NCBI GenBank assembly: GCA_965153455.1
Contig: OZ234501.1
Location: forward strand, 496,001-560,000
DNA: 64,000 nucleotides
Direction of reading: 5' to 3'
Origin: Sphagnum compactum
Lineage: Eukaryota; Bryophyta; Sphagnopsida; Sphagnales
Positions within the stretch are counted from its first letter, which is position 1. The number at the start of each line of letters is the position of its first letter. This document shows positions 22,740 to 34,621 of this stretch, one piece after another. A program made the translations under genes and the position numbers. The notes under the pieces are model-generated. The model did no database searches, was not told the origin of the DNA, and worked only from the letters and a program-made list of their open reading frames with translations.

Positions 22740-23261
22740 TGATCTTAGTCACTTGTTCGTCTTTAGTGATAGTCATCCCACAATGTGAAGGTTTTGAATT
22801 CTAATTCAAGCTAGCATCTCGTCAATGTCCATTTCTCCTACTTTAGGTTGGAAAAACGTTTTTGGTAAATGTTGTTGGAAAGTGTAAGGGGGTATAGTTA
22901 TCTTAACAAGTCGTACAAGTACCGGTTTATCACGTATATCATATGAAACATGTGGCTTAGACATAGGCTCAACAAGTTTAATAACTTGTTTGACTAAATT
23001 CATACATGCTAATATAATCAACTTAATAGGTTGATTTGACCAAACTAATGTAGGAACAACTATGGTTCCTATTGAAAACAATCTTGATTTTGTGGCAACC
23101 ATCAAATCCTCCTTTTCGTTATATATTTCAGAATGGAAATCATAACAAATTAATATTTCTAGATGCTTGGTTGGTGCTCCAAGTTTCTTAGTAACAAGTA
23201 TGGTTCTAACTATACCAGCTCCTTATATAGTGATAGTGTTGTTGGCCCAATCATGAGACAT
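22740..23261 (-). pseudogene. Gypsy element A: protease/linker remnant, truncated by element B
   Basis: 22806-23105 is an open frame equivalent to B 33000-33240 (PIKLI...LVKQVIKLVEP...FQQHLPKTFFQPKVGEMDID). Above it, sequence to 23261 matches the C-terminal part of B's protease (compare 33244-33420), then stops abruptly at the word GAGACAT, where the LTR of B starts. The active-site half of the protease and all of gag are missing from this side. Confidence 0.75.
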
Positions 23262-23818
23262 TATTAACGGGGTTTTTTTATTCCCATTAAGGTTTATTCA
23301 CCTTTGGATTTTTCAACAATAGGTTCCTAAAGCAACAACAAGTACATACAACACACAAACTAAAGCTTAAAATGCTACAAAACCTAAACTAACATGTACA
23401 CTAATTGTTCAAACTTGAAGGAAATAGGATTAAAGAAAAATGAAACATAATCATGAATGAAATCCAAAAGTCCCTCAATAGGTCTATCCTCCTAGCCTTA
23501 TATTAGCCAATTCAAAATACAACAATCATAACTAACCATTATAAATAGTCATTAACCAATATTTAGATTAACAGTCCAAAATTTCAAAAAGTACACCCTG
23601 CTTAACTACCTGTCCAACTACCGGTTCTATCAAGTATAGGTTTTATCGGTTACCTGTTGACTAACATGTCAACCTATCTTTTTAACCCAATCATTACCTA
23701 CCAAGTTTAATTAACTAGTTAGGTTAATACTAAAAATTAGGTTAAATAACATGTTATGACACATATTAGGTTAAACAACATGCTTATATTATCAACCTAT
23801 TACCAAATATAGGTAGCA
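23262..23818 (-). repeat. 3' LTR of gypsy element B
   Basis: Minus strand starts TGCTACCTATATTTGGTAAT after the polypurine tract and ends near CCCCGTTAATA at 23262. It aligns with the LTR of A. The outer terminus, probably TAACA originally, reads TAATA. It abuts element A's protease sequence at 23261. Confidence 0.75.
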
Positions 23819-23832
23819 TTATCCCCCTTTGA
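23819..23832 (-). promoter_or_regulatory. Polypurine tract (plus-strand primer site) of element B
   Basis: Minus strand reads CAAAGGGGGATAA immediately before the LTR TG. The same place in A (15306-15321) reads CAAACGGGGATAA. This is the usual second-strand priming site of LTR retroelements. Confidence 0.75.
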
Positions 23833-25364
23833 AATCTACATTTCGTCCTTGAAATGTTAGCTCAAAGTTATAGGTTAAATTCAGCCTTCTATAACTGGTT
23901 GATTGATGAATTCTTTGACAGGTTCAACACATGTTGCCTCCACAAGTTCAATTTGACTCAAAATTTAAAGATCGGTTGGCGTTAGAGTCTATTGTTGATT
24001 AGGCGTGTCTTCGAAGGTCGCTATGGGTGTTGTGAATACCTTCGAAGCATGCGGGGTATTTGATATCAAAGTAACCTCCTGACCTATACCTATTTGGTGT
24101 GGAGTCAAAGGTACACTAGTAGATAAGAATTCCAAAGATTCTGATCTATTGTCTAGTATAATATATGTAGGATTAACTTGTTCATCTTGTTTCTTGTCAA
24201 ATCTCTCACTACTTTCCATAGGTTGACTGACAATAGTGGTTACTAGAACAGGTATAATAAAAGTTTCAACAGGTAAAGGTATGATTTCTAAACATGTTCC
24301 ACCTCTTAATGGACCAATTGGTTTAATAACAAGTTGTACCATAGATGGTGTTATTGGCACTTTGTTCCAATTTCCATAGACACAAAACTTGGTGGTTCAT
24401 ACTTGAAATTAGGGAATACAATCTAGTAGGTTTGTAGCTCGAGTTGATGACTATGTTCATCAGAGTGAGCCAAATCCATACTATCTTGAATTTTTTCCTC
24501 TATGAACTCTTAAACAATTTGCCACCACTCCTTCCACTTGGGGTTTCTATCTCCCAAGGCTTAGTTCTACACCTTGAGTAATGTATTATCTAACAACAAC
24601 TCTTCAAACTCCTTCAACATGTTGTTCATTCTAACAGGTAGAATGTGGCTAGGTTTGTTCAATTATACCTTAGCTGTCTCATATTGACCCTTCTAGTTTT
24701 GGATTTGAGTAATAAGACTTTGGTTCTCCTTGTCAAATTCTATGTGGGGACCTACTTGTTGTTCCCTAAGATCTTGACAGGTACGCTCCAAACTGGTTAT
24801 GATACCTTATTGTTCCAAATTGGACTCCTCCAATTTGGCATAATCTCTCGTCATCCGCTCCAATTCAACTTGCAAATGAGTCAAATCATTATGGGTCTTC
24901 TAATAGAGCTAGTTGAACTCAACATACTTTTGTTGCAGGTTCTCAATTTTCCTAGCAACTTGTTCTGCTTCATACAACTTATTGGACATGTTTTAGTATT
25001 CATGGTGGACCTTATTCAATTGTCCTTTGACTATGACCAATTATTTGTCATGGTTTTTCAAACACTACTAGGAAATGCATCCTAGTTCACTATGGGTTTC
25101 ACTATATTTTTGAGTGAATTTGGACAATTTTACTTAATGAAATTGTTTAACCCCCTAGTGAACGGGGACTACGGACAATGACTTGTTTCACTGTACCTAG
25201 TGAAACAAGGTTATTCTCAAGTGAAATACAAATTTATCAAACCATTCACTTGCTAGTTAATTAACTAACCAATATGGAAAAAATTAAATTTTAACTATCT
25301 AATATATAATATTATTGATAATTTCATGATTTTTCAAGCCTATTATTTATTGACACGTGTCACT

Positions 25365-25440
25365 ACCTACGCTAGGTTAAAAATTTAGCCTAGGTAGGTT
25401 GGTAAGCCACGTAATCAACCTAGGCACCTAACCTAAGAAT
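25365..25440. repeat. Self-complementary CTAGGTAGG module of CACTA copy 1
   Basis: Contains CGCTAGGTTAAAA, AGCCTAGGTAGGTTGG and AACCTAGGCACCTAACC, so CTAGG words occur in both orientations within 75 bp. An identical module lies at about 38780-38850, and related ones in the elements at 35659, 41751 and 52509. Confidence 0.7.
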
Positions 25441-25899
25441 TTGATAGGAGAATATTCGGTCAACATACCATTGTTGACCACACACAACACCACCCATGAA
25501 GTTTGATCCCTTGACCTTTAGAATGGGGGCAAACACCTTTACCATCAAACCACCCCACTTGTTGTGAGAATATGTTACATTACATTCTATTTATGAAATA
25601 CTTTATTTTAAACATTACAAAAACATAAACTTTGAAAATTCATATCTTATTGAGATTTTGTTCAAATGAAATGATTCGAGTTTACTTTTTAAAAATATTC
25701 AATAATGTACATAATTACATTTATTTCCTTTTGAAAGTTTAAAATCATTTGAACAAAAAAAAGTTGAATATCATTATTCAATAACATTTCAATGACCATT
25801 CTTTTGAAAAAAAAGAGTTTAGTAAATGGATTTTTTTTTGTTAATATAATAATACTACCTATGTTAAATTACTTTCAATTATTATATGAATATTTTTCA

Positions 25900-27060
25900 T
25901 TAATTTAAATTATTTCACCCTACATTATTTACAGCTATTTATGGCTATTCTAAATTACTTTTGGTTATTTTTGGCTATTTCATCCTAGGCTACTTTTGGT
26001 TATTTTAAATTATTTTTGGCTATTTTAACTTATTTCACCTTAGGCTATTTTCAGCTATTGTAAATCATCTTATTTTATGTTATTTTTGGCTATTGTAGAT
26101 TATTTCAATTTAGACTACTTGCAGTTATTATAAATTACTTTTGGTTATTTTAACTTATTTCACCTTAGGCTATTTTCAGCTATTGTAATTTTTTTTGTCT
26201 ATTCTATGTTATTTTTGGCTATTGTAAATTATTTCAATTTAGACTACTTGTAGCTATTATAAAGTTACTTTTGCCTATTGAAAATTATTTCACCTTAAGT
26301 TATTTTCGTTTATTATAAATTATTTCACCTTAGATTATTTTTGGCAATCCTAAGCAATTATAATATATGGCGATTGGTTGTTTCTTTATTAGTGCTATTG
26401 GTGATTATTAATGGCTATTGGTACCTATTCTATTTGTGGTTAATGTTTTTTAGTGGTTATTCTATTAATAATTATTGGTGGTTATTCCATTAATGGCCAT
26501 TAGTAGTTATTCTATTGTGGCTATTTGTGGTTATTTTATTGGTGATTATTATATGAATGGTTACTGGTGGCTATTCTATTAATGGCTACTGGTGGCTATT
26601 TTATTAATGGCTATTCGTGATTAATGTATTAATGGCTATTGGTGGTTATTCTATTAATGGCTACTCGTGATTAATCTATTAATGGCTATTGGTGGTTATT
26701 TTATTAATGGCTATTCGTGATTAATCTAATATGGCTATTGGTGGGTATTCTATTAATGGCTATTTGTGATTAATGTATTAATGGCTATTGGTGGTTATTC
26801 TATTAATGGTTATTCGTGATTAATCTATTAATGACTATTGGTGGTTATTCTGTTAATGGCTATTGCTGGCTATTCTATTAATGGCTGTTGTGGCTATTGT
26901 ATTAATGGTTATTAGTGATTATTCCGTTGTAAACCATTAGTGGTTATTTTATTGGTGGTTATTGATGGCTATTTTATTAATGGTTATTAATGGTTATTGT
27001 TGATTATTATATGTTATATTACAAGTATTGGTGATTATTGTATTATAAATTATTGTTTGA
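25900..27060 (+). repeat. Minisatellite inside CACTA copy 1
   Basis: Left part: degenerate ~60 bp units built from TTATTTTTGGCTATTTTAAATT and TTATTTCACCTTAGGCTA. Right part (about 26400-27000): ~25 bp units CTATTAATGGCTATTGGTGG and ATTAATGGCTATTCGTGATT alternating as 50 bp pairs. Copy 2 has about 80 bp more here. Confidence 0.85.
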
Positions 27061-29889
27061 TATTCTATGTATAATATCATAGGCTATTGGTAGTTATTAT
27101 ATTGTAGGGTATTTAAAATTATTTTTCATAGGTTATTATTTTCTATTCTAAATTATTTCTACCTTAGGTCATTATATTTTGTTTTAGATTTTTTTTAAGT
27201 TATTATGTTTAAGATAAAATAATTTATAATAACATTAAGTAGAATGACCTTGAATAATTTAAAGTATAACTTGAAATAACATATATTAATTTTAAATAAA
27301 ATAACCTAAGGTATAGCCTAAAATTAGTTGAATAATTTAATTTTAAATAATTTAAAAGCTCATAATAAACTAGTTAAGATATTTTAAGGTAAAATAACAT
27401 ATAATAATTTAGGGTACAATAATTTATAATAACCTATAATAATATAAATATAAGTTATAATAACTTAGCTTAAAATAATATAGGGTATATCATACAGTAA
27501 CATAGATATAATTTTTTTTTAAACATACAAATAAACCTATTTGCTATAATAAATTGTAATAATGAATTATGTTAACTAGAAATGAAACATGATGTCTACA
27601 TAGTGATATTATAATAAAATAACTTTCACTAGGTGAAATCAATAAAATGCAATGAAGTTACTTCACTTTTAAGGTCCCATAGTGATTTAAGCTAGTAAAT
27701 TACACCCCACTTTGGTAATAGTGAAAGTTCTCTGCACTATTTATAGCTTTAGGCTACAAGTTTGCAAGTGGTTATGGGTCTCAAACAAATTTTCCTTGAC
27801 TTGTTCAAATTCAATTATAAGGTTTGACAATTCTTGTAATGTTCCTAAACGGGTTTTAGCATTTTGAGCAACTTGTTCTAAAAACATGTTAATCTATCTT
27901 AGAGTTTCTATGGAATGACCATAAATTAGTACATGTTGAAATCTAGAAAACCATGGGTTTTCTATTTGGACAGGTTCAACTTCAGGTTGAACAAGTTGGA
28001 ATGATTATGTAGCTATAGTTACAGGTTCTATAATGGAAACTACATGTTCAATAGACACAACATGTTCAACTTGAATGTTGTCAATTACCTTATCCAAGTT
28101 GCGTTCAGGTTCTTTTTCAATGTTGCTTTGCGTAACTATTGCCTCAAGCTCTTTTCCTCCCCTACATCGAATCTCATTTGAACATGTTTGCTCCTCATCC
28201 TCTTCTAAATCATTAATTGGTGATCCCAAAGTAGTCTTGGACTTCTTCCTTGGTGGTGAGGTAACAATTCATGGCTTAACTTGTCCCTTAGCACAGGCAA
28301 TTTTGTACACATTTACAGTCGATGGGATTATAGTGTGGGTAAAGGTGATGCTATAGTCGAGCGTGCTGGTCTTCTTCCTTTCAAAAACTGCTCCCTAGTA
28401 ACAGGTTTGGGTGAAACTTGTTGTTGTTGTGCAACCTATCGTTCTTGGCTAGTTAATGATATAAGTTCTTTTGGAGTTGATGTTCTTAATGAAGGCACTT
28501 TAGATAAAGGGAACTACTTTTGAAACAAATTGTTTAAAATAGGCCCCGATAAGCAATTATCTACTTTGGTCTTGTTAAAAATCGGGTTAGTTGTTTTTTT
28601 TTAGTGTTTAGTTCAACAACTTAATTCAACTAATAACTGGGTTCACACTATAGAACACCAGTTAACATGTTGCCCCTCGTTGGATAGGTCAAAAGTAATG
28701 GCAATATGATTACTGAAGTAAACTAACCTCTCCCTCTGATATAAAATTTATAGAATCGCTACAAATATTGCATGAAATTCCTCTTTCATGCGCACTACAC
28801 TCCACTGCTCATTTTCAACAAAAGCATGTGGCTTGTAATTCTTTTCAAGGTGATTTTGGCTTCCTCAAAAGTTGGATTTGTAGCATCTACTGCTCCTTCC
28901 TTGGAAATTCCAAGTTTTTCATGAATTAGTACTTGATCAATGAGAATTTCTTGACCATGTACTTGCCCTAGAATTCTTCCATCTTCCGTTGCTTCCCAAG
29001 TTCGTAGGAAGTTTTGTAACATGTCCTTTCTTGGTGTTGTCCACTACATGTTGAATAAGCTTTCCAAATCGGCTCATCTACCCCATTTGAGTTCATTGGA
29101 GTCCATCTTCATCCATTTCAACATCTTCTAACTCTCCTTTGCCTTGGACACTAGTTTTTTATTAAACCTCTTTCTCAACCTATTCTTCTATAAGCGTTTT
29201 GCCTTTTCGCTTCATCATAGTTCTTGTTCCTGATCTTGGGCGTTGAAGAATAATCTTGGAAATAGGTCCCTCTTCAAAGAGTTCTTGGAGAAATACTTCT
29301 CCACTATTCATGGGTTGTTGCAATTTTTTTTCTTCCATAGGTCTTAATGTAAAAACTGGTTGTGGCTGTTCTTGGACAACAGGTTGTTGTAATTCATCCT
29401 CTTCAACAAGTCTTAACACAGAGATTAATTGTAATTGTTCCTGAACAACAGGTTAAGATCCAACCTCCATTTCTTCCTTTGAATCTGAAATAACAATAAC
29501 ATGTGCTACTGGTTTTGCTATAGAAGTAATGGTTTTCCTTTGAAAGTTCAATGTTGCTTCTAATTCCTCTTCCAACTCCCTACTTCTCTGTTCTTGCTCA
29601 AAATTTCTAATTTCTTCTACTGTAGGTGCATGTGAAGCAAGCAATTCTACATAAATCACTCCAATTAATCGAACCTATTCCATTCTTTCTTTCTCAATCT
29701 ACTCCTTCCTAAAAGTTTTAGCTTTCTTTTCAACCTCCTTTTCTTTTGCTTCTCATTTTAGCCTCTTTAAAGCACTCTCACTCATGGCCCCTGCTAATAT
29801 GAAAAAAAAATTGAAAAACGTGATAGTTCTTTATATTACTTCATGCAAAAATGACTATGTGGCTGTGAATGGACATAACCTTTAGGGTT

Positions 29890-31140
29890 AAAGACTCCTA
29901 AAAGGTAAGCATCAATAAGTGCCTTTCCAAACACGTCATTTGGATCATTATTCACAGCTACATTATTGTCCTGAACAAGCAAATTATGATAATGATGAAC
30001 AAACACCTCTGTTGTTTTAATGCTGCCAAGGGTTAAATGATTACTAACTAGTTCAAACCCTACAGGTTAAAAATCTTTAGGTTCAACTAGTAGTGGTACA
30101 GGTTCTTTGGTTTGAATAGGTTCATCAGTGACCAGGTCACTAGGTTTAACCAATATAAGTTGCAAGTTTTTTCTTTGATGAACCTATATGGCTTCAACTT
30201 GTTAATGTTGACAAGCATTGGGTTAGGATCAAACTTATCAATGGTGATAAGTAAAATGGTATTATCGGGTAAACAATATTGTACCTGATAGGGTCCAAAC
30301 CATCATCTCTGAAATTTGGGAGTATGTTTGGAAACAACCCTTGGAAACCATAATACGTAATCTCCAAATTGAAATTTGGTTTTAATGTAGTAATTTTGTG
30401 ACCACAATGATCTATTCCACTAGTTAGAAGCAACTAAATCATGTGCAATCAAACTGTTCTCCTGTAGTTTCTATAACTTAGATAGTCAATTAGCTAAAAT
30501 TCTCACAGGTTGTGGATCTTTATTGTCACTAGGTCTAAATGGTAATAGATGTTCTATAGTTAATAATGGATGTAACCCATATACCAGCTGAAAGGGGGTA
30601 TGACTGGTTCCAACTTTGTAAGCACTTCAATAATGAAAATAAGACTGTGGACAAGTGCTCATCCCAATCATTTCTATTTTCATTAACCAGTTTAGTTAGT
30701 AAGGTTCCAAAAACCTTATTTGTAGACTTAGTCTATCCATTTCCTTGTGGATAATAAATAGTAAAATTGGTATGTTTAAAAATGAAATGGTTAGTAAAAT
30801 ATTTGATCGCATCATTGAAAAAATGGGTACCTTGATCGGTCACAATGGTTAATGGACATCCAAATCTCCTAAGAATGCGTTCATATAGAAACTTGGCAGT
30901 TATTGTAGTAGTGTTGGTGTGGAGTGTTTGGGCTTCCTCTCACTTTGTTGCATAATCAGTGGCTACTAAAATGTACTAATTGTCTGACAATTTGCTTGCA
31001 AGTTTAACAAGTCCAATAAAATCCAATCCCCATTTTTGAAATGTTTTTTCAAGTAATGTGGTAACTAATTTGGCCAAGTTTTGGGTGAATAGGTTCATGT
31101 TCTTTGACATTGGTCATAGGTTCGATAATATTCATAAACA
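29890..31140 (-). pseudogene. Gypsy element B: integrase (degenerate)
   Basis: Readable in pieces across frames: the AxDY/KWVE region near 30920-30960, TDQGTxF near 30830, the YYPQGNGxxxSTNKVFGTLL block near 30690-30760 and KLVNENRN near 30670. The C-terminal part at 30194-30433 contains FNLEITYYGFQGLFPNILPN, and the VNINKLKPYRF tail lies near 30190. Compared with A, the MITE is absent. Frameshifts at several places (e.g. near 30600 and 30900) preclude function. Confidence 0.83.
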
Positions 31141-31168
31141 TCTTGATTCATTTATCAGCCACCAATAA

Positions 31169-31830
31169 CTAGCATCCAAGATCTTTCGCATAGTGATATA
31201 TAAGAGAAATGGCCTCCAACAACTCCTCCATGTAATTCTTGCAAAATTGAGGATACCTATTTTGGTTGCAAAACTCAACGAAATTTGTTATCTTGTTCGA
31301 ATGTGTACAATATTCCTTTTTGAAGCACAAGTGGGCTAAATACTGCCTTTTGTATGTTGTAAGTCTTTCTAGCATCACTCCCAATAGGTATTCATACACA
31401 TTTTGTAACCACTTAGGTTGTAAGGTAAACATGTGAGCATCACATGTTTGATCAGGTATTCCAATAGGTTCAATGTGGTTAGGTAATCTACTCAATGCAT
31501 ATGCCATTAGATGGGATCTACTAGGTTTGTAATCAATTTTGAAGTCATACTCCAAAAATAATAGGAGCCATCTAGCTAACATGCTAGAAATTTGTGGTTT
31601 GTTAACTAAATATACAAAAGCCATGTGATCCACAAAGAATGTAAATTTGTTGCCTAGCATGTAATGCCTAAACCATAACTAAAGCCTCTCTTTCTGTAAT
31701 AATATAATTTTGTTCAACAGAATTAAACATTTTTTATGAGTATATGACAAGTTGATTTATTTTACCTGTTGGGTTCTAGGCCAATATGGCCCCTATTGTT
31801 AATTAATACGCATCAATGTGAACATGAAAT
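31169..31830 (-). pseudogene. Gypsy element B: RNase H end and integrase zinc-binding start
   Basis: A 163-codon open frame (31169-31660) with FVDHMAFVYLVNKPQISSML and RWLLLFLEYDFKIDYKPSRS, then HLMAYALSRLPNHIEPIGIP. The usual ADALSR motif reads AYALSR: the final catalytic Asp is Tyr (in A it is Asn). The frame continues into the variable linker and the start of the integrase N-terminal domain. Upstream RNase H parts (31660-31830) are broken by stops. Confidence 0.82.
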
Positions 31831-31899
31831 TCTAGTTCCAAGTTAGGACTAATAAATATAGGAACTTGAATGTACTAGTTCTTGATATCCTCCCAAGCC

Positions 31900-32790
31900 A
31901 TTTGACATTTAGTAGTCCACTTGAACACTTCAAATTTTTTGAGTAACTTGGTGATTAGTGCCATAACAAAGGCAAAATTCCTCATGAAACATTTGTAAAA
32001 CTAGGCCATTCCATTGAACACTTGAATCTCTTGAGGTGTTTTCGGCACTGGCATTTTAACTAGAGCTTCTATTTTCTTAGGATCAGGTGTTTTCCCCTCT
32101 TTGGACACAATGAATCCTAAAATGGTTCTAGAGCATACCATAAATGCACATTTTTATGGATTCAAAATAATGCCATATTCTTTGCATATTAGAAAACATT
32201 TTTTGAATTTTTCCAAATGAGTGGAGAGGTCACTAAATACAGTAAAATCATCTAAAAAGATTTTCATGAACACATCAATGTATTCACATAAAGCTTTGGT
32301 GACTGTCCTTTGATAAGTAGGTGGTCCAATTTTGACCCCAAAAGGCATTACAACCCATACAAAACCCCCCCAATCAATAATAAAGGCAAGTTTGTATTAG
32401 TCTTCTAGTGTCATGGAAATTTAATGGTATCTAAAAAACCATCTAAAATTTTTTAATTTCATGTCCAGCTATAGTGTTAATAACCTCATTAATAAAAGGT
32501 AATGGGTATGGGTCCTTCTTAGCAACCGTACTTAAGCTTTCTAAAGTCCACACAAATTTTAAGTTTTCCATTTTTCTTAAGCACTCCAACTATAGGTGAT
32601 AGCTAAGTAGCCTCTTCAACATGTTTAATAAAACATGCAGCAAGCAATTTGTCAATATCCTATTTGACAATGGTTGCATAGTTAGGATTTAACCAGTACC
32701 TTGCTTGATGAGCAAGTAGTATTGATGTGTCCAATCTAATGTTGAGCTACGTTAGATGGTATTCCCTTCAAATCTTTATAAGTCCAAGCA
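31900..32790 (-). pseudogene. Gypsy element B: reverse transcriptase (degenerate)
   Basis: 32154-32348 is open and carries MPFGVKIGPPTYQRTVTKAL, EYIDVFMKIFLDDFTVFSDL and HLEKFKKCFLICKEYGI: the palm and catalytic FLDDF box, intact in this copy. Upstream, VLKKNGKLKICVDFRKL is readable near 32550-32590 but separated by frameshifts. Closely related to A, whose catalytic box is mutated. Confidence 0.87.
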
Positions 32791-32999
32791 AAAATTTCCT
32801 TGAACTCTTTTAGCAATTTAATCAGTTGATTACTAATAATAGGTTCAAAATGCACACTAATTCTAAACTATTGCAAGTTTTATTCAAAACATAAATTGAT
32901 CTTAGTCAATTGATTTTCTTTAGTGATAGTCATCCCACAATGTGAAGGTTTTGAACTCTGATTCGAACAAGCATATCATCAATCTCCATTTATCCTATT

Positions 33000-33720
33000 T
33001 TAGGTTGGAAAAATGTCTCTTGTAAATGTTGTTGGAAAATATCAGGGGGTAAGGTATCTTAACATGTCGTATAAGCATCGGTTTAATAGGTGTATTAGAC
33101 GAAACATGTGGCTTAAGCATAGATTCAATAGGTTTATTAACCTATTTGACTAACTTTAAATTTGTTGATGTAATCAACTTAATAGGTTGATTTGACCAAA
33201 CTGATGTAGGAATAGTTATGGTTCCTATTGAAATTAGTCCTGGTTATGTAGCAAATATCAAATCCTCTTTTTTATAAGATATTCCAGAATGGAAATCATA
33301 ACAAACTAATACTTCTAAACACTTGGTTGGTGTTCCAAGTTTCTTGGTAACAGGTATGGTTTTAACCATACTGGCTCCTTGTATAGTAATAATGTTGTTG
33401 CCCCAGTCATGAGACATTTTAGCATCCCTTAGCCAAGGACGAGTTAACAACATAAAATAGTCGAAGTCTAACACATTACTTTGAATTACAGTAAAAGTCA
33501 CTGCATAGGGAATTTCATGAACAAGAATTCTAAAATCTTTAATCAAACCTAAGGGTCTTACAATGGTTTCATCAACCATACACAGGTTATAAGGTGCAGG
33601 TTTTGGTTGACATACCTCAGTTTATCTGTAGTAATATTAACTCCAGAACCACCATCTAAAAGCATGTCTTCAATAAAGTTCTTCCGAACCTATATTATTG
33701 CCATTTGATGATCAATGGTA
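33000..33720 (-). pseudogene. Gypsy element B: aspartic protease
   Basis: The open part (33244-33579) reads VRPLGLIKDFRILVHEIPYA and MLLTRPWLRDAKMSHDWGNN, the flap and C-terminal half of a plant gypsy retropepsin, followed by a linker to RT. Just upstream (33601-33660) the active-site strand reads MLLDGGSGVNITTDKLR. The usual D(T/S)G is DGGS here, as in many plant retropepsin-like sequences. A frame change separates the two halves. Protease would process the Gag-Pol polyprotein. Confidence 0.8.
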
Positions 33721-34270
33721 ATGATGCAACTAATGGTTATGATAAAATACGTTTTGATGGTACCAGGTTAAAAATGTAGTGTTTGATATCAAAAATTGCT
33801 CATAATAGTTGTCCCAAGTTCAATGTATACTTTGTCTCCAAGACTTGTTTACTGATATCCCTTAGATTTTTTTTATAAAGTCTTATTTGTAGTGACCTAC
33901 TACAAAATGACAAGTTGTTAATTTGCTTCATCGATCTATTTCTTTCAACTGGTTGAATTGTGGCAGGATTATCAAGCAATCTAGCCCAATTACTTTGTAA
34001 TGAAACTTCATTAATGGTAGTAATTTGGTTTTCAGTCCCACTATGTTGTAGTTGTTTAACAATTTTGATGAACGAATCTTGTAAACACTCTTCTTATTAC
34101 CAATCTTCAGTTCCTTTGGCTTTAATCAATTCCTTCTCCTTGAACACCTATTGTTCCAACTATTGACTGTGAGTGGTAACAACACCTATTACATTAACTG
34201 GCACATTGTCAATTTTAGATGGTTTAAGTGTCGTTGTGGCATTAGAACTAATAGGTTTAATTATGAACAT
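33721..34270 (-). pseudogene. Gypsy element B: gag-protease linker
   Basis: Decayed coding sequence between zinc knuckle and protease; several stops, no domain recognised. Plus-strand frames here are antisense shadows. Confidence 0.5.
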
Positions 34271-34279
34271 GTTATGTAC

Positions 34280-34465
34280 TTAAATTTTTCTTGGGCATTT
34301 TCTAGATCTATGTTCTATGCTAGAACAAATTACACATGGATAATGAGCAATTATTTTTCTTAAATTAACAAGTTGGGTTTTTGTTCTTGCTACAGGTTTT
34401 GCATACTTAACTATAGCAATTAACGCAACTGGTACCTCTCTTTTCTTGTCATGACAAGTTTCCAC
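34280..34465 (-). pseudogene. Gypsy element B: gag zinc knuckle
   Basis: The open frame ends with YPCVICSSIEHRSRKCPRKI, an intact CX2CX4HX4C zinc knuckle, used by retroelement gag to bind RNA during packaging. It is preceded by a lysine-rich stretch. It is in a different frame from the main gag block at 34622-35188, so the original gag is broken between them. Confidence 0.8.
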
Positions 34466-34621
34466 TTAATGACGAATTTACCACAATTGGTATAGGTTAA
34501 TGTTGATTTAACTGCAATAGTTGGTACTACAGGTTTAATTAAATTAGTTTTTGGTGTAGTTAATAGAGCATTGTAACTTAGACTAACAGGTCCAATTTCT
34601 TCACATACTATAATAGCTTCT

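Larger units (their letters stand above)
14713..23261 (-). mobile_element. Ty3/gypsy element A (truncated, degenerate)
   Basis: In minus-strand order: partial protease linker (23261-22740), RT, RNase H, integrase, extra ORF, polypurine tract, 3' LTR. The gag side is missing because element B begins at 23262 within the protease region. It is clearly related to B along its length but with many substitutions and indels, so A and B are separate insertions of one family. It contains two later insertions: a solo LTR (16487-17305) and a MITE (19914-20065). It is inserted in the extra ORF of element C. Dead by several criteria listed in its parts. Confidence 0.85.
25063..27723. mobile_element. CACTA (En/Spm-type) non-autonomous element, copy 1, 2661 bp
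   Basis: Starts CACTACTAGGAAATG and ends CTTTGGTAATAGTG; both ends carry the CACTA signature (right end reverse complement CACTATTACCAAAG). Flanked by AAA at 25060-25062 and 27724-27726; removal restores the extra ORF (compare TTCAAAGTC in element A near 17375). Subterminal regions carry repeated TTCACTA/TAGTGAA words, as expected for transposase-binding sites. No transposase frame. Inside: GACACGTGTC at 25352, an AGGTAGG module (25365-25440), an AT-rich stretch, a minisatellite (25900-27060) and an AT-rich right third. Confidence 0.9.
23880..29790 (-). pseudogene. Gypsy element B: extra ORF downstream of integrase (coiled coil), split by CACTA element
   Basis: About 3.2 kb of decayed coding sequence after removing the CACTA insertion (25063-27723). 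From the N-terminal side: Glu/Arg-rich helix (29453-29659, ELLASHAPTVEEIRNFEQEQ, then SDSKEEMEVGS); Gln/Pro segment (29180-29419) with KRKGK; a globular-looking block (28795-29022, TWEATEDGRILGQVHGQEIL); a basic PPRKKSK patch near 28240 followed by an acidic stretch (28005-28229); then a long coiled coil (27990-27730 continuing at 25060-24500, e.g. LQVELERMTRDYAKLEESNL); and a VTPSMVQ-like C-terminal part (23989-24360). The basic patch could be a nuclear localisation signal. No membrane segment seen. Family unknown; present in A, B and in a diverged form in C. Confidence 0.62.

Noticed and set aside
23989-24360. 123-codon minus ORF as an independent gene
   Set aside because: Homologous to 15547-15870 in element A and located between the coiled coil and the LTR, so it is the C-terminal end of the gypsy extra ORF.
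24645-25085. 146-codon plus-strand ORF, repeated at 38059-38499
   Set aside because: It is antisense to the coiled-coil region of the gypsy extra ORF; leucine-rich because it reads the complement of Glu/Gln/Lys codons. The repetition is explained by the X/X' duplication.
26400-27000. Regular ~25 bp repeats resembling a CRISPR-like array
   Set aside because: No distinct spacers, units are degenerate and continuous, and the array lies inside a plant CACTA element.
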